A stretch of DNA of 64,000 nucleotides from Microbulbifer salipaludis (GTDB lineage Bacteria; Pseudomonadota; Gammaproteobacteria; Pseudomonadales; Cellvibrionaceae), in the NCBI RefSeq assembly GCF_017303155.1, contig NZ_JAEKJR010000001.1, positions 1,178,001 through 1,242,000 of the forward strand, read 5' to 3'. The notes under the pieces were generated by a model. That model worked only from the letters and a program-made list of their open reading frames with translations. It was not told where the DNA came from and searched no databases. Made by a program: the position numbers and the translations under genes. Below, in pieces: positions 35,882 to 44,991 of this stretch (position 1 is the first letter of the stretch; each line of letters opens with the position of its first letter).

Positions 35882-37012
35882 TTGAGTAAATCCCTGATTT
35901 CACGCCGCCCGGTATTCCGACGCGGTGTTTCTAGCAGTGGCCAGGAAAAGCCTGCGGCGGCGGAGTCGCCCTTGCGCAAGCTCGGCTGGAAGCCGTTTTT
36001 CCAGCAGCAGCTGAGTCTGGACGAGCTGAACGACTGCGTGCCGGTCAAGGTCATGGCGGTGCATCGCAGCCAGATCGAGGTGACGGGCGAGGCTGGCGAT
36101 GAGGTGGTGTTGGTTCATGGCCCGCTGTTTGACGATGCCAGCGAGCGGCCCACGGTGGGCGACTGGCTGTTGCTGGAGCGTGCATCCCGCAAGCCGCTGC
36201 GCCGCCTGGAGCGCAGTAGCCTGTTCAAGCGCATGGCGCCGGGCGCCCGACAGGCGCAGTTGATTGCGGCGAATGTGGATAACGTGCTGATCGTTTCTTC
36301 CTGCAACCACGACTTCAACCTGTCGCGGGTGGAGCGCTATCTGGCGCTGGTGAAGGAGGCTGGCTGTCGCGCCTGCCTGGTACTCACCAAAGCCGATCTG
36401 GACCAGAACCACGATTCCTACCGCACTGCCCTCAAGGGCCATCGCGACCTGCCAGTGGTACTGGTGAATGCGCTCGACGCGGAGAGTGTGGCGCCGCTGC
36501 GCGAATACTGCCGCAGCGGCGAAACCCTGGCGCTGCTGGGTTCATCCGGTGTGGGTAAGTCCACTTTGCTGAACAGCCTCGCCGGCGCCGAGCTGGCCGC
36601 CACCGGTGGCATACGTGAGGATGACAGCAAGGGCCGGCACACCACCCGGCACCGCGCGCTCTATGCCATTCCCGACGGTGGCCTGCTGCTGGACAGTCCG
36701 GGTATGCGCGAACTGCGGCTCGCCGATGTACAGGATGGCCTTGCGGCGACCTTTGCGGATATCAGTGCGCTGGCCGCCAAGTGCCGGTTTGCCGACTGCG
36801 CTCACGAGTCGGAACCGGGCTGTGCGGTGCAGGCTGCCATCGAATCGGACACCCTGGATGAGCGTCGCCTGCGCAACTGGCGCAAGCTGGAGCGGGAGGT
36901 GCGCCGCAATACGCGCACGCTGGCGGAGTCGCGGGCGGACGACAAAGCGCTGGGGCAGATGTACCGCTCGGTGCAGAGCCACGCGCGCGCACGCAAAAGT
37001 GGGGAAGAGTAG
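35882..37012 (+). CDS. rsgA: Ribosome small subunit-dependent GTPase RsgA
   Basis: A 376-residue circularly permuted GTPase that checks late assembly of the 30S subunit. Order: OB-fold (VPVKVMAVHRSQIEVTGE), G4-like VLTKADLDQN, G1 LLGSSGVGKSTLLNSLAG, G2 KGRHTTRHRALY, G3 DSPGMRELRL, and a C-terminal zinc finger CRFADCAHESEPGCAV. The wording LGWKPFFQQQLSLDELNDCVP at residues near 35-55 is that of the second RsgA subtype, so a more classical paralogue may lie elsewhere. The start is TTG 35882 with GAGG ten bases upstream. Confidence 0.93.
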   Translation: MSKSLISRRPVFRRGVSSSGQEKPAAAESPLRKLGWKPFFQQQLSLDELNDCVPVKVMAVHRSQIEVTGEAGDEVVLVHGPLFDDASERPTVGDWLLLERASRKPLRRLERSSLFKRMAPGARQAQLIAANVDNVLIVSSCNHDFNLSRVERYLALVKEAGCRACLVLTKADLDQNHDSYRTALKGHRDLPVVLVNALDAESVAPLREYCRSGETLALLGSSGVGKSTLLNSLAGAELAATGGIREDDSKGRHTTRHRALYAIPDGGLLLDSPGMRELRLADVQDGLAATFADISALAAKCRFADCAHESEPGCAVQAAIESDTLDERRLRNWRKLEREVRRNTRTLAESRADDKALGQMYRSVQSHARARKSGEE

Positions 37013-37049
37013 GGAAGAGAAGTGTAGGGATACTCTGATCCTGCCAAAG

Positions 37050-37088
37050 AAAAAAGGCCCGCTGGCGTTTCGTCAGCGGGCCTTTTTT
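37050..37088. terminator. Bidirectional terminator between rsgA and the DUF885 gene
   Basis: AAAAAAGGCCCGCTG and CAGCGGGCCTTTTTT flank a short loop; A- and T-tracts on the two sides serve both convergent genes. Confidence 0.95.
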
Positions 37089-37100
37089 AAATGAGCGAAA

Positions 37101-38984
37101 TTAATTGGGCGCTGCCTGGCCTGCGGTATCGGGTACCGGTGGGGTAAGGCTGATTTGACCACCCTGGGATTCGATCCAGTCATTCATCCGGCTTTCCAGC
37201 ACATTCAGCGGCAGCGCCCCGGCGCCCAGTAACGCGTCGTGGAACTGGCGAATGTCAAAATTGTTCCCCAGTGCTTGCTCCGCGCGCGCGCGGATTTCCT
37301 TGATCTTCAACTGGCCTACCTTGTAGGCCAGCGCCTGGCCCGGCCACACCAGATAGCGATCGATTTCCACTACGATGTCGTGTTCCGGCTTTGCGCTGTT
37401 ATTGACAAAGTACTGGATGGCCTCGTCCCGGCTCCAGCCCAGCTGGTGCATGCCGGTATCCACCACCAGCCGCACCGCGCGCCACATATCGTAGGTGAGC
37501 GCACCGAATTCATTGTAGGGATCGGTGTACAGACCGAGGTCATACCCGAGGCTTTCGGAATACAGCCCCCAGCCCTCCACAAACCCGGTATAGAACTTGT
37601 TGCGACGCAGCGGGTGGATATCCCCCTGTTCCTGGGCGAGGGCAATCTGCAGGTGGTGCCCCGGCATGGCTTCGTGCACCGTCAGTGCTTCCATTTCCCA
37701 TTTGGGGCGGCTTTTCAGGTTGTAGGTATTGGCAAAAAATACCCCGGCGCGGCCCGCTTCCATGGAGCCGGGCTGATAGTAGGCGGTGGTCTGCGATTTT
37801 TCCGAGTAGCCTGGGATCGGCTTCACGCCGTAGGGCAGCCGCGGCAGGGTGCCGAACAGCGCGGGCAGCTCGCCATCGATGCGCTTGGCAATATCCCGGT
37901 AGTCCTTCAGCAGGTCTTCTTTGTTGTCGTAGTAAAACTGCGGGTCGTTGCGCAGGAATTCGGTAAACGCCTTGAAGTCGCCATCGAAGCCAGTTTTCTG
38001 GATGATGCGATCCATCTCGCCGCGAATACGGCGCACTTCTTCGAGGCCGATGCGGTGAATTTCTTCCGGGCTCAGGTCGGTGGTGGTTTCTTCCCGCACT
38101 TTGTAGGCGTACCAGCGAATGCCGTCCGCATTTTTGGTGAAGGCAATTTCAGTGTTGGCCTTGGGAATGTATTCACGCTCAACGTATTCCGCAAAGCGCT
38201 GCCAGTTGGGAATCAGGGTTCTCTGGTAGATATTCTGCGCGCGCGTGCGCAGGCGATTCTGCTGTGCTGCGGGAATACTTGCGGGCATTTCATAGAATGC
38301 TTTGAGCAACGGGCTCTGCTTGGGATCTGCCGGGATCAGTGCGCGGATCTGTCCGGGGAGGTCGCGCAGGGTAATCTGTGGTGGCGTCAGCTCTTGCGCC
38401 AGCCCCATTTCCATAAGAATACGGGTCTGCTCGATCAGTCCCGGCAGTTTGTCGAGACGCGCGAGAATATCTTCATAGTCTGCGGCGGTGCGCTTGGGCA
38501 TGGCATTCAAGACGCCCGGCACACTGCGCTGGATGCCGCTCATGTGGTTGACCGGCAGCAGGTGCTCGGGAAACTGGTAGCCGCGCACTTGCAGTAGCAG
38601 GTCTTGGTAGAGCAGTTGGTAGTCGAGCTTTTCCGCGTCGTTGAGTTTGTCTTTATTGAGGTGGCGGCTGGCGACGAGCAGATCGCGGGTCTGCCCTTTG
38701 CGGCGCTCGATAGCTTTGATGGATTGATCGGTCCAGTCCTGTTCGCCGCCGGGGTAGCCGCGATAGGTGGCGGACTCTGGATAGCTTTCCATAATCCAGC
38801 GGTACCGCAGGTCTTGCAGTGCCTGTAGTTTTTCACTGGCCTCTTTTTGGGGTAATGCGTCCATGGCCTTGTCGAAGGCTTTATGGTCCATCGCCTGCAC
38901 ATTCAGGCTGGTGGCCATAATGGCTGCGGAGAAGCTGAGACGCTTTGAGTTCAGGATTTTTTTTACGGAAAGGGAAAAGGACAT
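37101..38984 (-). CDS. DUF885 family putative metallopeptidase, exported
   Basis: A 627-residue protein with an N-terminal signal (LSFSAAIMATSLNVQA). The zinc-site-like motif TVHEAMPGHHLQIALAQEQ corresponds to HExxH with an insertion, the feature of DUF885 proteins, and GFVEGWGLYSESLGYDLGLY supplies the downstream Glu. LGLEEVRRIRGEMDRIIQKTGF and YSEKSQTTAYYQPGSMEAGRAG are also characteristic. Family members are thought to be periplasmic peptidases; substrate is unknown. It runs toward rsgA and ends at the shared terminator; two R1 repeats lie upstream. Confidence 0.9.
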   Translation of the reverse strand: MSFSLSVKKILNSKRLSFSAAIMATSLNVQAMDHKAFDKAMDALPQKEASEKLQALQDLRYRWIMESYPESATYRGYPGGEQDWTDQSIKAIERRKGQTRDLLVASRHLNKDKLNDAEKLDYQLLYQDLLLQVRGYQFPEHLLPVNHMSGIQRSVPGVLNAMPKRTAADYEDILARLDKLPGLIEQTRILMEMGLAQELTPPQITLRDLPGQIRALIPADPKQSPLLKAFYEMPASIPAAQQNRLRTRAQNIYQRTLIPNWQRFAEYVEREYIPKANTEIAFTKNADGIRWYAYKVREETTTDLSPEEIHRIGLEEVRRIRGEMDRIIQKTGFDGDFKAFTEFLRNDPQFYYDNKEDLLKDYRDIAKRIDGELPALFGTLPRLPYGVKPIPGYSEKSQTTAYYQPGSMEAGRAGVFFANTYNLKSRPKWEMEALTVHEAMPGHHLQIALAQEQGDIHPLRRNKFYTGFVEGWGLYSESLGYDLGLYTDPYNEFGALTYDMWRAVRLVVDTGMHQLGWSRDEAIQYFVNNSAKPEHDIVVEIDRYLVWPGQALAYKVGQLKIKEIRARAEQALGNNFDIRQFHDALLGAGALPLNVLESRMNDWIESQGGQISLTPPVPDTAGQAAPN

Positions 38985-39064
38985 CGTACTTCCTGTCTCT
39001 GTTTTATAGTTTCTAAAAGCTTGAATATAACGAAGTGCGAGAGTGTGAATTTAAGATGGGGCGC

Positions 39065-39170
39065 TGGGTAAAGCTTTTCGGAAGCGTCGGCGACAGGGAC
39101 GTCGCCGACGCAGCGTACAGGGATGTATCCACAGGGGGGCGCCTAGCCCGGTTCCGAAAAGCTTTACCCA
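39065..39170 (+). repeat. Structured repeat family R1, copy 5
   Basis: Perfect 19-bp outer arms TGGGTAAAGCTTTTCGGAA (39065-39083) and its complement (39152-39170). The inner 11-bp stem (39084-39111, loop AGGGAC) is identical to copy 2; the GGGGGGCGCCTAGC segment matches copy 1. The outer arms differ from copy 2 at many positions yet still pair perfectly. Confidence 0.92.
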
Positions 39171-39244
39171 GTGACCCGGCGCCACTGTAGTTCTTTCGGA
39201 GTCCGTCTAAGGCGCTCTGCCCGAAGTACAGTGGCGGCCGAGCA

Positions 39245-39337
39245 CCAGGGGCGGGTTTTCAGGACCGCTGTAAACCCATCCCTGGGCGCTTCGGCGCAAA
39301 CATCCTGTTTGCGACGATCCTGAAAACCCGCCCCTGG
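39245..39337 (-). repeat. Structured repeat family R1, copy 6 (reverse)
   Basis: Perfect 20-bp outer arms CCAGGGGCGGGTTTTCAGGA (39245-39264) and its complement (39318-39337). Read on the minus strand, the inner part matches copy 4: GCAAAC/GTTTGC stem and CCCA/TGGG closed by GGGA. It faces copy 5 in opposite orientation in the gap between dxs and the DUF885 gene. Confidence 0.92.
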
Positions 39338-39375
39338 AACCCGGCCTTAAGTTCGAGTTTTCGGCTTCGTAAGCG

Positions 39376-41292
39376 TTATATTACCGCGGCCTGCCCGTTT
39401 GATTGGGACTGGTGCATTTGCGACTGGCGTTCGCGGATTTGTTGTTCGATACCTTGGGCATCAAGGCCGATTTCGGCGAGCAGTTTGGGGTGCTTGCCGT
39501 GTTCGATGATTTTGTCGGGCAAGCCCAGTTGCAGCAGGGGCACCGGAACAATGCGTTGGTTCAGGTATTCTGAAACTGCGCTGCCCGCGCCGCCGGCAAC
39601 GGTGTTTTCTTCGAGCGTTACCAGCAACTCGTGGCTATCGGCCAGGCGGTCAATCAGTGCTTCGTCCAGCGGTTTCACCCAGCGCATGTCCACCAGGGTT
39701 GCCCCGAGTTTTTCTGCCGCTTCACGCGCCGGGGCCAGCAAGGTGCCGAAGCTCAGAATGGCAATGTCCTTGCCTTCCTGAATCACGCGGCCTTTGCCCA
39801 CCGGCAACGCGGTCATTTCTTTTTCGATTGCGACACCCGGGCCAGTGCCGCGTGGGTAGCGCACTGCGGATGGGCCCTGGTGCTGGTATGCGGTGTACAG
39901 CAGCTGGCGGCATTCGTTCTCGTCAGCAGGCGCGGCGATGACGAGGTTCGGCAGGCAGCGCATAAACGTCAGGTCGAAGCTGCCCGCGTGGGTGGGGCCG
40001 TCTTCGCCAACCAGGCCAGCGCGGTCGATGGCGAAGGTCACATCCAGGTTTTGGATGGCCACGTCGTGCACCAGTTGGTCGTATCCACGCTGCAGGAAGG
40101 TGGAGTAAATGGCCACTACCGGCTTCTGGTCTTCACAGGCGAGGCCGGCTGCGAGGGTAACCGCGTGTTGCTCGGCAATGGCCACATCGTGGTAACGCTC
40201 CGGAAAGCGCTCGGCGAACTCGACCATACCGGAGCCTTCACACATGGCCGGGGTGATGCCCACGAGCTTGTCATCCTGCTCGGCTGTATCGCACAGCCAC
40301 TGGCCAAAAATATCCTGGTACTTCGGGCCTTTTTTCTTTGTCTCGGCAACGGCCACCTGCACCTTGGGCTCCGGCTCGAGTTTGTTGAGCGCGTGGTAAC
40401 CCACCGGGTCTTCTTCCGCCGGGCCAAAGCCCTTGCCCTTGGTGGTGACGATGTGCAGCAGCTGGGGGCCGCGCTGGTTGCGCAGGTTGCGCAGGGTATG
40501 CACCAGATCCTGCATATTGTGGCCATCGAGCGGGCCCACGTAGTTGAACCCCAGCTCTTCAAACAGCGTGCCGGGGGTAATCATGCCTTTGACGTGTTCT
40601 TCGGTACGGCGCGCCAGCTGCCAGGCCTTGGGAATGGCGGACAGGATCTTGCGGCTGCCCTCGCGCATGTTCAGGTAGGTTTTGCTGGCGAGAATACGCG
40701 CGAAGTAGGTGGCGAGGCCGCCCACGTTCTTGGAGATGGACATGCGGTTGTCGTTCAGCACCACCAGCATGTCTCTGCCGGTGTGTGCCGCATGATTCAG
40801 GGCCTCGAACGCCATACCGGCGGTCATGGCACCATCGCCGATCACCGCCACCACCTTGCGCTCGTCCGGCGAGCCCAGGGCCATGCCCAGCGCTGCACTG
40901 ATGGAGGTGCTGGAGTGACCCACACCAAAGGTGTCGTAGGGGCTCTCGCTGCGCTTGGGGAAGCCCGACAGGCCGCCCTGCTGGCGAATGGAGAGCATCT
41001 GCTCGCGGCGGCCGGTAAGAATTTTATGCGGGTAGGTCTGGTGGCCCACATCCCACACCAGCCGGTCTTCCGGGGTGTTGTAGATGTAATGCAGGGCGAT
41101 GGTCAGCTCCACCACGCCGAGTCCGGCGCCAAAATGGCCGCCAGTCTGGCCCACGCAGTAGAGCAGGTATTCGCGCAGCTCGCTGGCCAGCTCGGGCAAC
41201 TGTTTTTCCGGCAGCGTGCGCAGTTGGGCCGGGTCGTCGATCTGGTCGAGCAGCGGCGTTGACGGGCGCTGGCGGGGTATCTCGTCGAACAT
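39376..41292 (-). CDS. dxs: 1-deoxy-D-xylulose-5-phosphate synthase
   Basis: A 638-residue thiamine-diphosphate enzyme for the first step of the MEP isoprenoid pathway. Motifs: [52 protein letters not shown] (cofactor binding), [17 protein letters not shown], and transketolase-type [46 protein letters not shown]. Start ATG 41292 ([15 protein letters not shown]) is standard; the frame runs 17 codons further without support. In many gammaproteobacteria dxs directly follows ispA; here about 9.4 kb lies between them. Confidence 0.98.
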   Translation of the reverse strand: MFDEIPRQRPSTPLLDQIDDPAQLRTLPEKQLPELASELREYLLYCVGQTGGHFGAGLGVVELTIALHYIYNTPEDRLVWDVGHQTYPHKILTGRREQMLSIRQQGGLSGFPKRSESPYDTFGVGHSSTSISAALGMALGSPDERKVVAVIGDGAMTAGMAFEALNHAAHTGRDMLVVLNDNRMSISKNVGGLATYFARILASKTYLNMREGSRKILSAIPKAWQLARRTEEHVKGMITPGTLFEELGFNYVGPLDGHNMQDLVHTLRNLRNQRGPQLLHIVTTKGKGFGPAEEDPVGYHALNKLEPEPKVQVAVAETKKKGPKYQDIFGQWLCDTAEQDDKLVGITPAMCEGSGMVEFAERFPERYHDVAIAEQHAVTLAAGLACEDQKPVVAIYSTFLQRGYDQLVHDVAIQNLDVTFAIDRAGLVGEDGPTHAGSFDLTFMRCLPNLVIAAPADENECRQLLYTAYQHQGPSAVRYPRGTGPGVAIEKEMTALPVGKGRVIQEGKDIAILSFGTLLAPAREAAEKLGATLVDMRWVKPLDEALIDRLADSHELLVTLEENTVAGGAGSAVSEYLNQRIVPVPLLQLGLPDKIIEHGKHPKLLAEIGLDAQGIEQQIRERQSQMHQSQSNGQAAVI

Positions 41293-41473
41293 CAAGGGTC
41301 CTGATTCGGGCATCCGGGCCCCGCACGCCTGGCGGCAGCCCAAGGTATCAATTGCAACTGATATAAGAAGCGGATTGTATGCCCACAGCGGAGAGATTGC
41401 ATCCCGCGCGAATGCTGGCTCGCCGGTCAGCCTCTTCCTGTGTCTGCCGGCGATGCTCGCTCCGCTGGCGGAT

Positions 41474-43177
41474 TTACAGCCAGCCCAGTATCAGATACAC
41501 GCCGAGCAGCAGCACCACGCCGGCCACCATACTGCCGGTGAGCCAGTTGCGGGCCATGATGCCGTCGGCGCGGTGGTGGCTGGCCACCCCTTCGATCATA
41601 CGTTCGACACCGCCGACCGCGGCGCCGCGCAGGCGCTGGTCCAGGGCAAACAGCCGGTCAAACAGGGCGCGCATGGCGTCGGGTACCAGCCGGCGATAGA
41701 TCCATTCTGCATCCAGGTTGACCGACGGCAGCTCCGGCGGATACAGGTGGCGCAGGTTCAGCCACACGAACGCCAGTGCCGAGAAGAACAGCAGTTGCAG
41801 TTGTGTCAGCACGTGGGTGACATCGTAGGGAGTGTAGGACATCTCGTAGGGCAGCAGGCTGTAGAGCGCCTGGGGATAGATACCGATGGTCAGGCACAGG
41901 GTCGCGGCAATCGTCATGGCGACAAGCATGTTCACCGGTGGCTCGCGCGCGGGGAGCTTGGCGTCGTGGGCAAAGAACGCAAAGTAGGGGATCTTGATAC
42001 CGGCGTGGTGGAAGACACCGGCCGATGCGAACAGCAGGATCAGCCACACCCAGTCATGGCCATTCTTGATCGCCGCGCTCATCACCATGGACTTGCTGAC
42101 AAAGCCACTGAACAGCGGGAAGGCGGAAATCGACGCGGCGCCGATAATGCACAGCACCGTGGTCTTGGGCATCTTCTTGTACAGGCCGCCCAGTTCAGAA
42201 CCGTTGATCTTGCCGGTGACATGCAGCACGGCGCCCATGGACATGAACAGCAGCCCCTTGAAGATCACATCGTTAAACGCGTGGGCCACCGCGCCGTTGA
42301 TGGCCAGGGAGGTGCCGATACCAATGCCCACCACCATAAAGCCCAGCTGGTTGATCAGGCTGTAGGCCAGCACCCGGCGCAGGTCGTTTTCGATCACCGC
42401 ATAGAAAATGGGGAAGCAGGCCATGGTGGCACCGATATACACCAGCAGTTCGGTGCCGGGATAGGCGCGCGCCAGCGCGTAGATCGCCACCTTGGTGGTG
42501 AAGGCGCTGAGGAACACGGTGCCGGTGGGGGTGGATTCCGGGTAGGCGTCGGTGAGCCAGTTGTGGAAGAGCGGGAAGGCGCACTTGATACCGAAGGCGA
42601 GGAAAATCATCCAGCCCGCGGGGTTGTCGAGGACGCTGCCGTCCAGACCAATGGGCCCAAAGGCGAGCGAATCGTGGGTCTGCCCGTAAAAAACGATGCC
42701 GCCGAGCAGCAGCAATCCGGAGAGGATATGCAGGGTGAAGTAGCGCAGCCCCGCCAGGTACGCGCGCCCGTTGCGGCGCGCCCACACCAGAAATACCGAC
42801 GTCAGCGCCAGCATTTCCCAGAAGATAAACAGGGTCAGCAGGTCGCCGGCAAACACCGCACCCAGTGCGCTGCCCGCATACGCCATGCTGGCCACCTGTT
42901 GCAGTGTGTCGCGCACATGCAGGGCGTAAATGACCGAGATCAGCGCCGCGATGTGGAACAGGTAGCCGAACAGCAGGCTCAGCTTGTCTGCCTTGAACAG
43001 CAGCAGGTGGAAATCGAGAATCGCGTAGTGGCCGAAGCTGCCCGTGCCGAGCAGCCATAAATTGGCGAGACCGACCACCGGCACCGCAATAAACAGCAGC
43101 GCCCGCGCCCAGCCACGCAGGAACAGCCCCAGTGCGGCGGCAATAAAGAAGGGAACAAACGGCGCCATCTCAAACAT
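41474..43177 (-). CDS. Mrp-type antiporter, MrpD/NuoN-like subunit (third copy)
   Basis: A 567-residue proton-translocating membrane subunit with about 14 hydrophobic segments, related to MrpD and complex I NuoL/M/N. The conserved Glu is in [20 protein letters not shown], and the key Lys positions are seen in [22 protein letters not shown] and [13 protein letters not shown]. It has a longer C-terminal region (final 120 residues) than the two other D-like proteins of the operon, with one last transmembrane helix. It overlaps the preceding small gene by 8 bases and is the last gene of the cluster. Confidence 0.9.
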   Translation of the reverse strand: MFEMAPFVPFFIAAALGLFLRGWARALLFIAVPVVGLANLWLLGTGSFGHYAILDFHLLLFKADKLSLLFGYLFHIAALISVIYALHVRDTLQQVASMAYAGSALGAVFAGDLLTLFIFWEMLALTSVFLVWARRNGRAYLAGLRYFTLHILSGLLLLGGIVFYGQTHDSLAFGPIGLDGSVLDNPAGWMIFLAFGIKCAFPLFHNWLTDAYPESTPTGTVFLSAFTTKVAIYALARAYPGTELLVYIGATMACFPIFYAVIENDLRRVLAYSLINQLGFMVVGIGIGTSLAINGAVAHAFNDVIFKGLLFMSMGAVLHVTGKINGSELGGLYKKMPKTTVLCIIGAASISAFPLFSGFVSKSMVMSAAIKNGHDWVWLILLFASAGVFHHAGIKIPYFAFFAHDAKLPAREPPVNMLVAMTIAATLCLTIGIYPQALYSLLPYEMSYTPYDVTHVLTQLQLLFFSALAFVWLNLRHLYPPELPSVNLDAEWIYRRLVPDAMRALFDRLFALDQRLRGAAVGGVERMIEGVASHHRADGIMARNWLTGSMVAGVVLLLGVYLILGWL

Positions 43178-43505
43178 GCTCCTGCCCCCCGCTCACCGGC
43201 GCCGGGGCGTGTGTCGCTTCTGCGTCACTGTCGGCGTTGTCGAAGTCGGCCAGTTCGCGTTTGTCGTAATAGTCTTCCGGTCGCATCAGAAAGGTACGCA
43301 TCCACTTGGCGGCGAACACCAGAACCACACAACCCACGAAGCCGTAAACCGGGTAAAAGCCGGGCAGGCCTTCCGCGCGGAATTCCGTGTGGCGATGAAT
43401 CACAAAGTCCAGTGCGAATAACAAGATACAAATGCCGTAGAACACCCGCAGCATTGTGCGGATGTTGTCCGGGTTGTCGAAGAACGCCTGTTTTTCACCA
43501 CGCAT
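43170..43505 (-). CDS. Small two-helix membrane protein of the Mrp operon
   Basis: A 111-residue protein that I do not recognise as a named family. Two hydrophobic segments (MLRVFYGICILLFALDFVIHR and GFYPVYGFVGCVVLVFAAKW) are followed by an acidic, Ala/Pro-rich tail. Starts 17 bases after the second D-like gene and overlaps the third, so it is clearly part of the operon. An accessory or assembly subunit is an inference from position. Confidence 0.75.
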   Translation of the reverse strand: MRGEKQAFFDNPDNIRTMLRVFYGICILLFALDFVIHRHTEFRAEGLPGFYPVYGFVGCVVLVFAAKWMRTFLMRPEDYYDKRELADFDNADSDAEATHAPAPVSGGQEHV

Positions 43506-43521
43506 TAGGGCACCTTTAAAA

Positions 43522-44991
43522 TCAGATCCCAGCCTTGATCAGCTGGTAGAACGCATCGGGAAAGAGCAGTAAATAAATACAGCCCGCCGCGGTAATGCTG
43601 AGGGCAATCAGGGAGGGCAGCGGTGCCTCTTTGATGGCGACAGCGCCTTCGGCGGTGACCGCACCCGGATTGTTGTTGGTAAAGAACGCGCGCAGCGGAA
43701 TCGGCAGCAGGTAAGCGATACTCAACAGTGAGCTGACCATCAGCAGCCCCATCAGGACCCACTGCTCCGCCTCGAAAGTGCCCAGCATGAGATACCACTT
43801 GCTCCAGGTGCCCCCCGTGGGCGGGATGCCGATGATGCACAGGCTGGCCACCAGGAAGGCGGTCATGGTGACCGGCATTTGCCGACCCAGCCCGCGCATT
43901 TCATTGATTTCGGTTTTGTGGGCTGCTACCAGAATGGCGCCGGCGCAGAAAAACAGGGTGATCTTGCCAAAAGCGTGCATCACGATATGCAGTGCACTGC
44001 CGGTCATGCCCGCGCTGGTGGCGAGCAGCGCACCCAGGGTGATATAGCCGAGCTGGCTGACGGTGGAATAGGCGAGGCGCTTTTTCAGGTTCTGCTGGCG
44101 CAGGGCAATGATGGACGCGAGCAGAATAGAGGCCGCTGCCAGGTACAACAGCCAGTTGGTGGCGGGAATACTGCGCAGGGTTTCAAAGCCGAATATCAGC
44201 AGGCACACCTTCAGCAGTACAAAGACTCCCGCCTTCACCACGGCTACCGCGTGCAATAACGCACTCACCGGTGTCGGTGCCACCATGGCTGCCGGCAGCC
44301 AGCGATGGAACGGCATGATCGCCGCCTTGCCCACGCCGAATACAAAAAACACCAGCAATACCGACAACAGCGCGGCAGAGGTGTCCGGCAAGAAGACGCC
44401 GCCGGGCTGGAACGACAGGGTGCCCGCCAGCAACCAGGTGGCGATGATCGCCAGCAGGAAAAAGCCCACGGACGTGCCGAGCAAAATGCCCAGGTAAGTG
44501 CGTCCGCCCTGACGCGCCTTGTCGGTACCGGCGTGGGTGACCAGCGGATAGGTACAGAGCGTCAGCACTTCATAAAAAATAAACAGCGTAAACAGGTTCT
44601 CGGCAAACGCGATCCCCATGACCGCGCCAATGGAAACCGCGAACAGGCTGAAAAAGCGGGTCTGGTTTTTTTCCCCGTGGCCGCGCATATAACCGATGGC
44701 GTATACCGTGGTGATGATCCACAGAAAGCTCGCCACCAGCGCAAACAGCAGCCCAAGCGGTTCAACGCGAAACGCCAGCGCCAGTCCGGGGAGAATATCC
44801 AGCCAGTGCACAGCAATGGTGTGGCCGTCCAGCATGGGCTGGTAGAGCTGCGTCACCACCGCAAACAATGCGCTGGCGGCAATCAGTGAAACGGCCTCGC
44901 GCACATTTTCCCGGCGGGCGGTGAGCTGAATACCTGCCAGTGCCAGCAGAGGGATCAGCAGGGTAAGTTGTAACAGAAAGGACTCACTCAT
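43522..44991 (-). CDS. Mrp-type antiporter, MrpD-like subunit (second copy)
   Basis: A 489-residue polytopic protein with the ND-family proton channel signature. Conserved Glu in LFIFYEVLTLCTYPLVTHAG, Lys in GKAAIMPFHRWLPAAMVAPTPVSALLHAVAVVKAG, and KKRLAYSTVSQLGYITLGAL. It starts ATG 44991 inside the end of the first D-like gene (ATGA overlap), so translation is coupled. Confidence 0.92.
   Translation of the reverse strand: MSESFLLQLTLLIPLLALAGIQLTARRENVREAVSLIAASALFAVVTQLYQPMLDGHTIAVHWLDILPGLALAFRVEPLGLLFALVASFLWIITTVYAIGYMRGHGEKNQTRFFSLFAVSIGAVMGIAFAENLFTLFIFYEVLTLCTYPLVTHAGTDKARQGGRTYLGILLGTSVGFFLLAIIATWLLAGTLSFQPGGVFLPDTSAALLSVLLVFFVFGVGKAAIMPFHRWLPAAMVAPTPVSALLHAVAVVKAGVFVLLKVCLLIFGFETLRSIPATNWLLYLAAASILLASIIALRQQNLKKRLAYSTVSQLGYITLGALLATSAGMTGSALHIVMHAFGKITLFFCAGAILVAAHKTEINEMRGLGRQMPVTMTAFLVASLCIIGIPPTGGTWSKWYLMLGTFEAEQWVLMGLLMVSSLLSIAYLLPIPLRAFFTNNNPGAVTAEGAVAIKEAPLPSLIALSITAAGCIYLLLFPDAFYQLIKAGI

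Noticed and set aside
39631..43060. Two long plus-strand frames across dxs and the Mrp D-like gene
   Set aside because: Antisense to genes with clear catalytic or channel motifs; His/Gln/Gly-rich low-complexity readings without domains.
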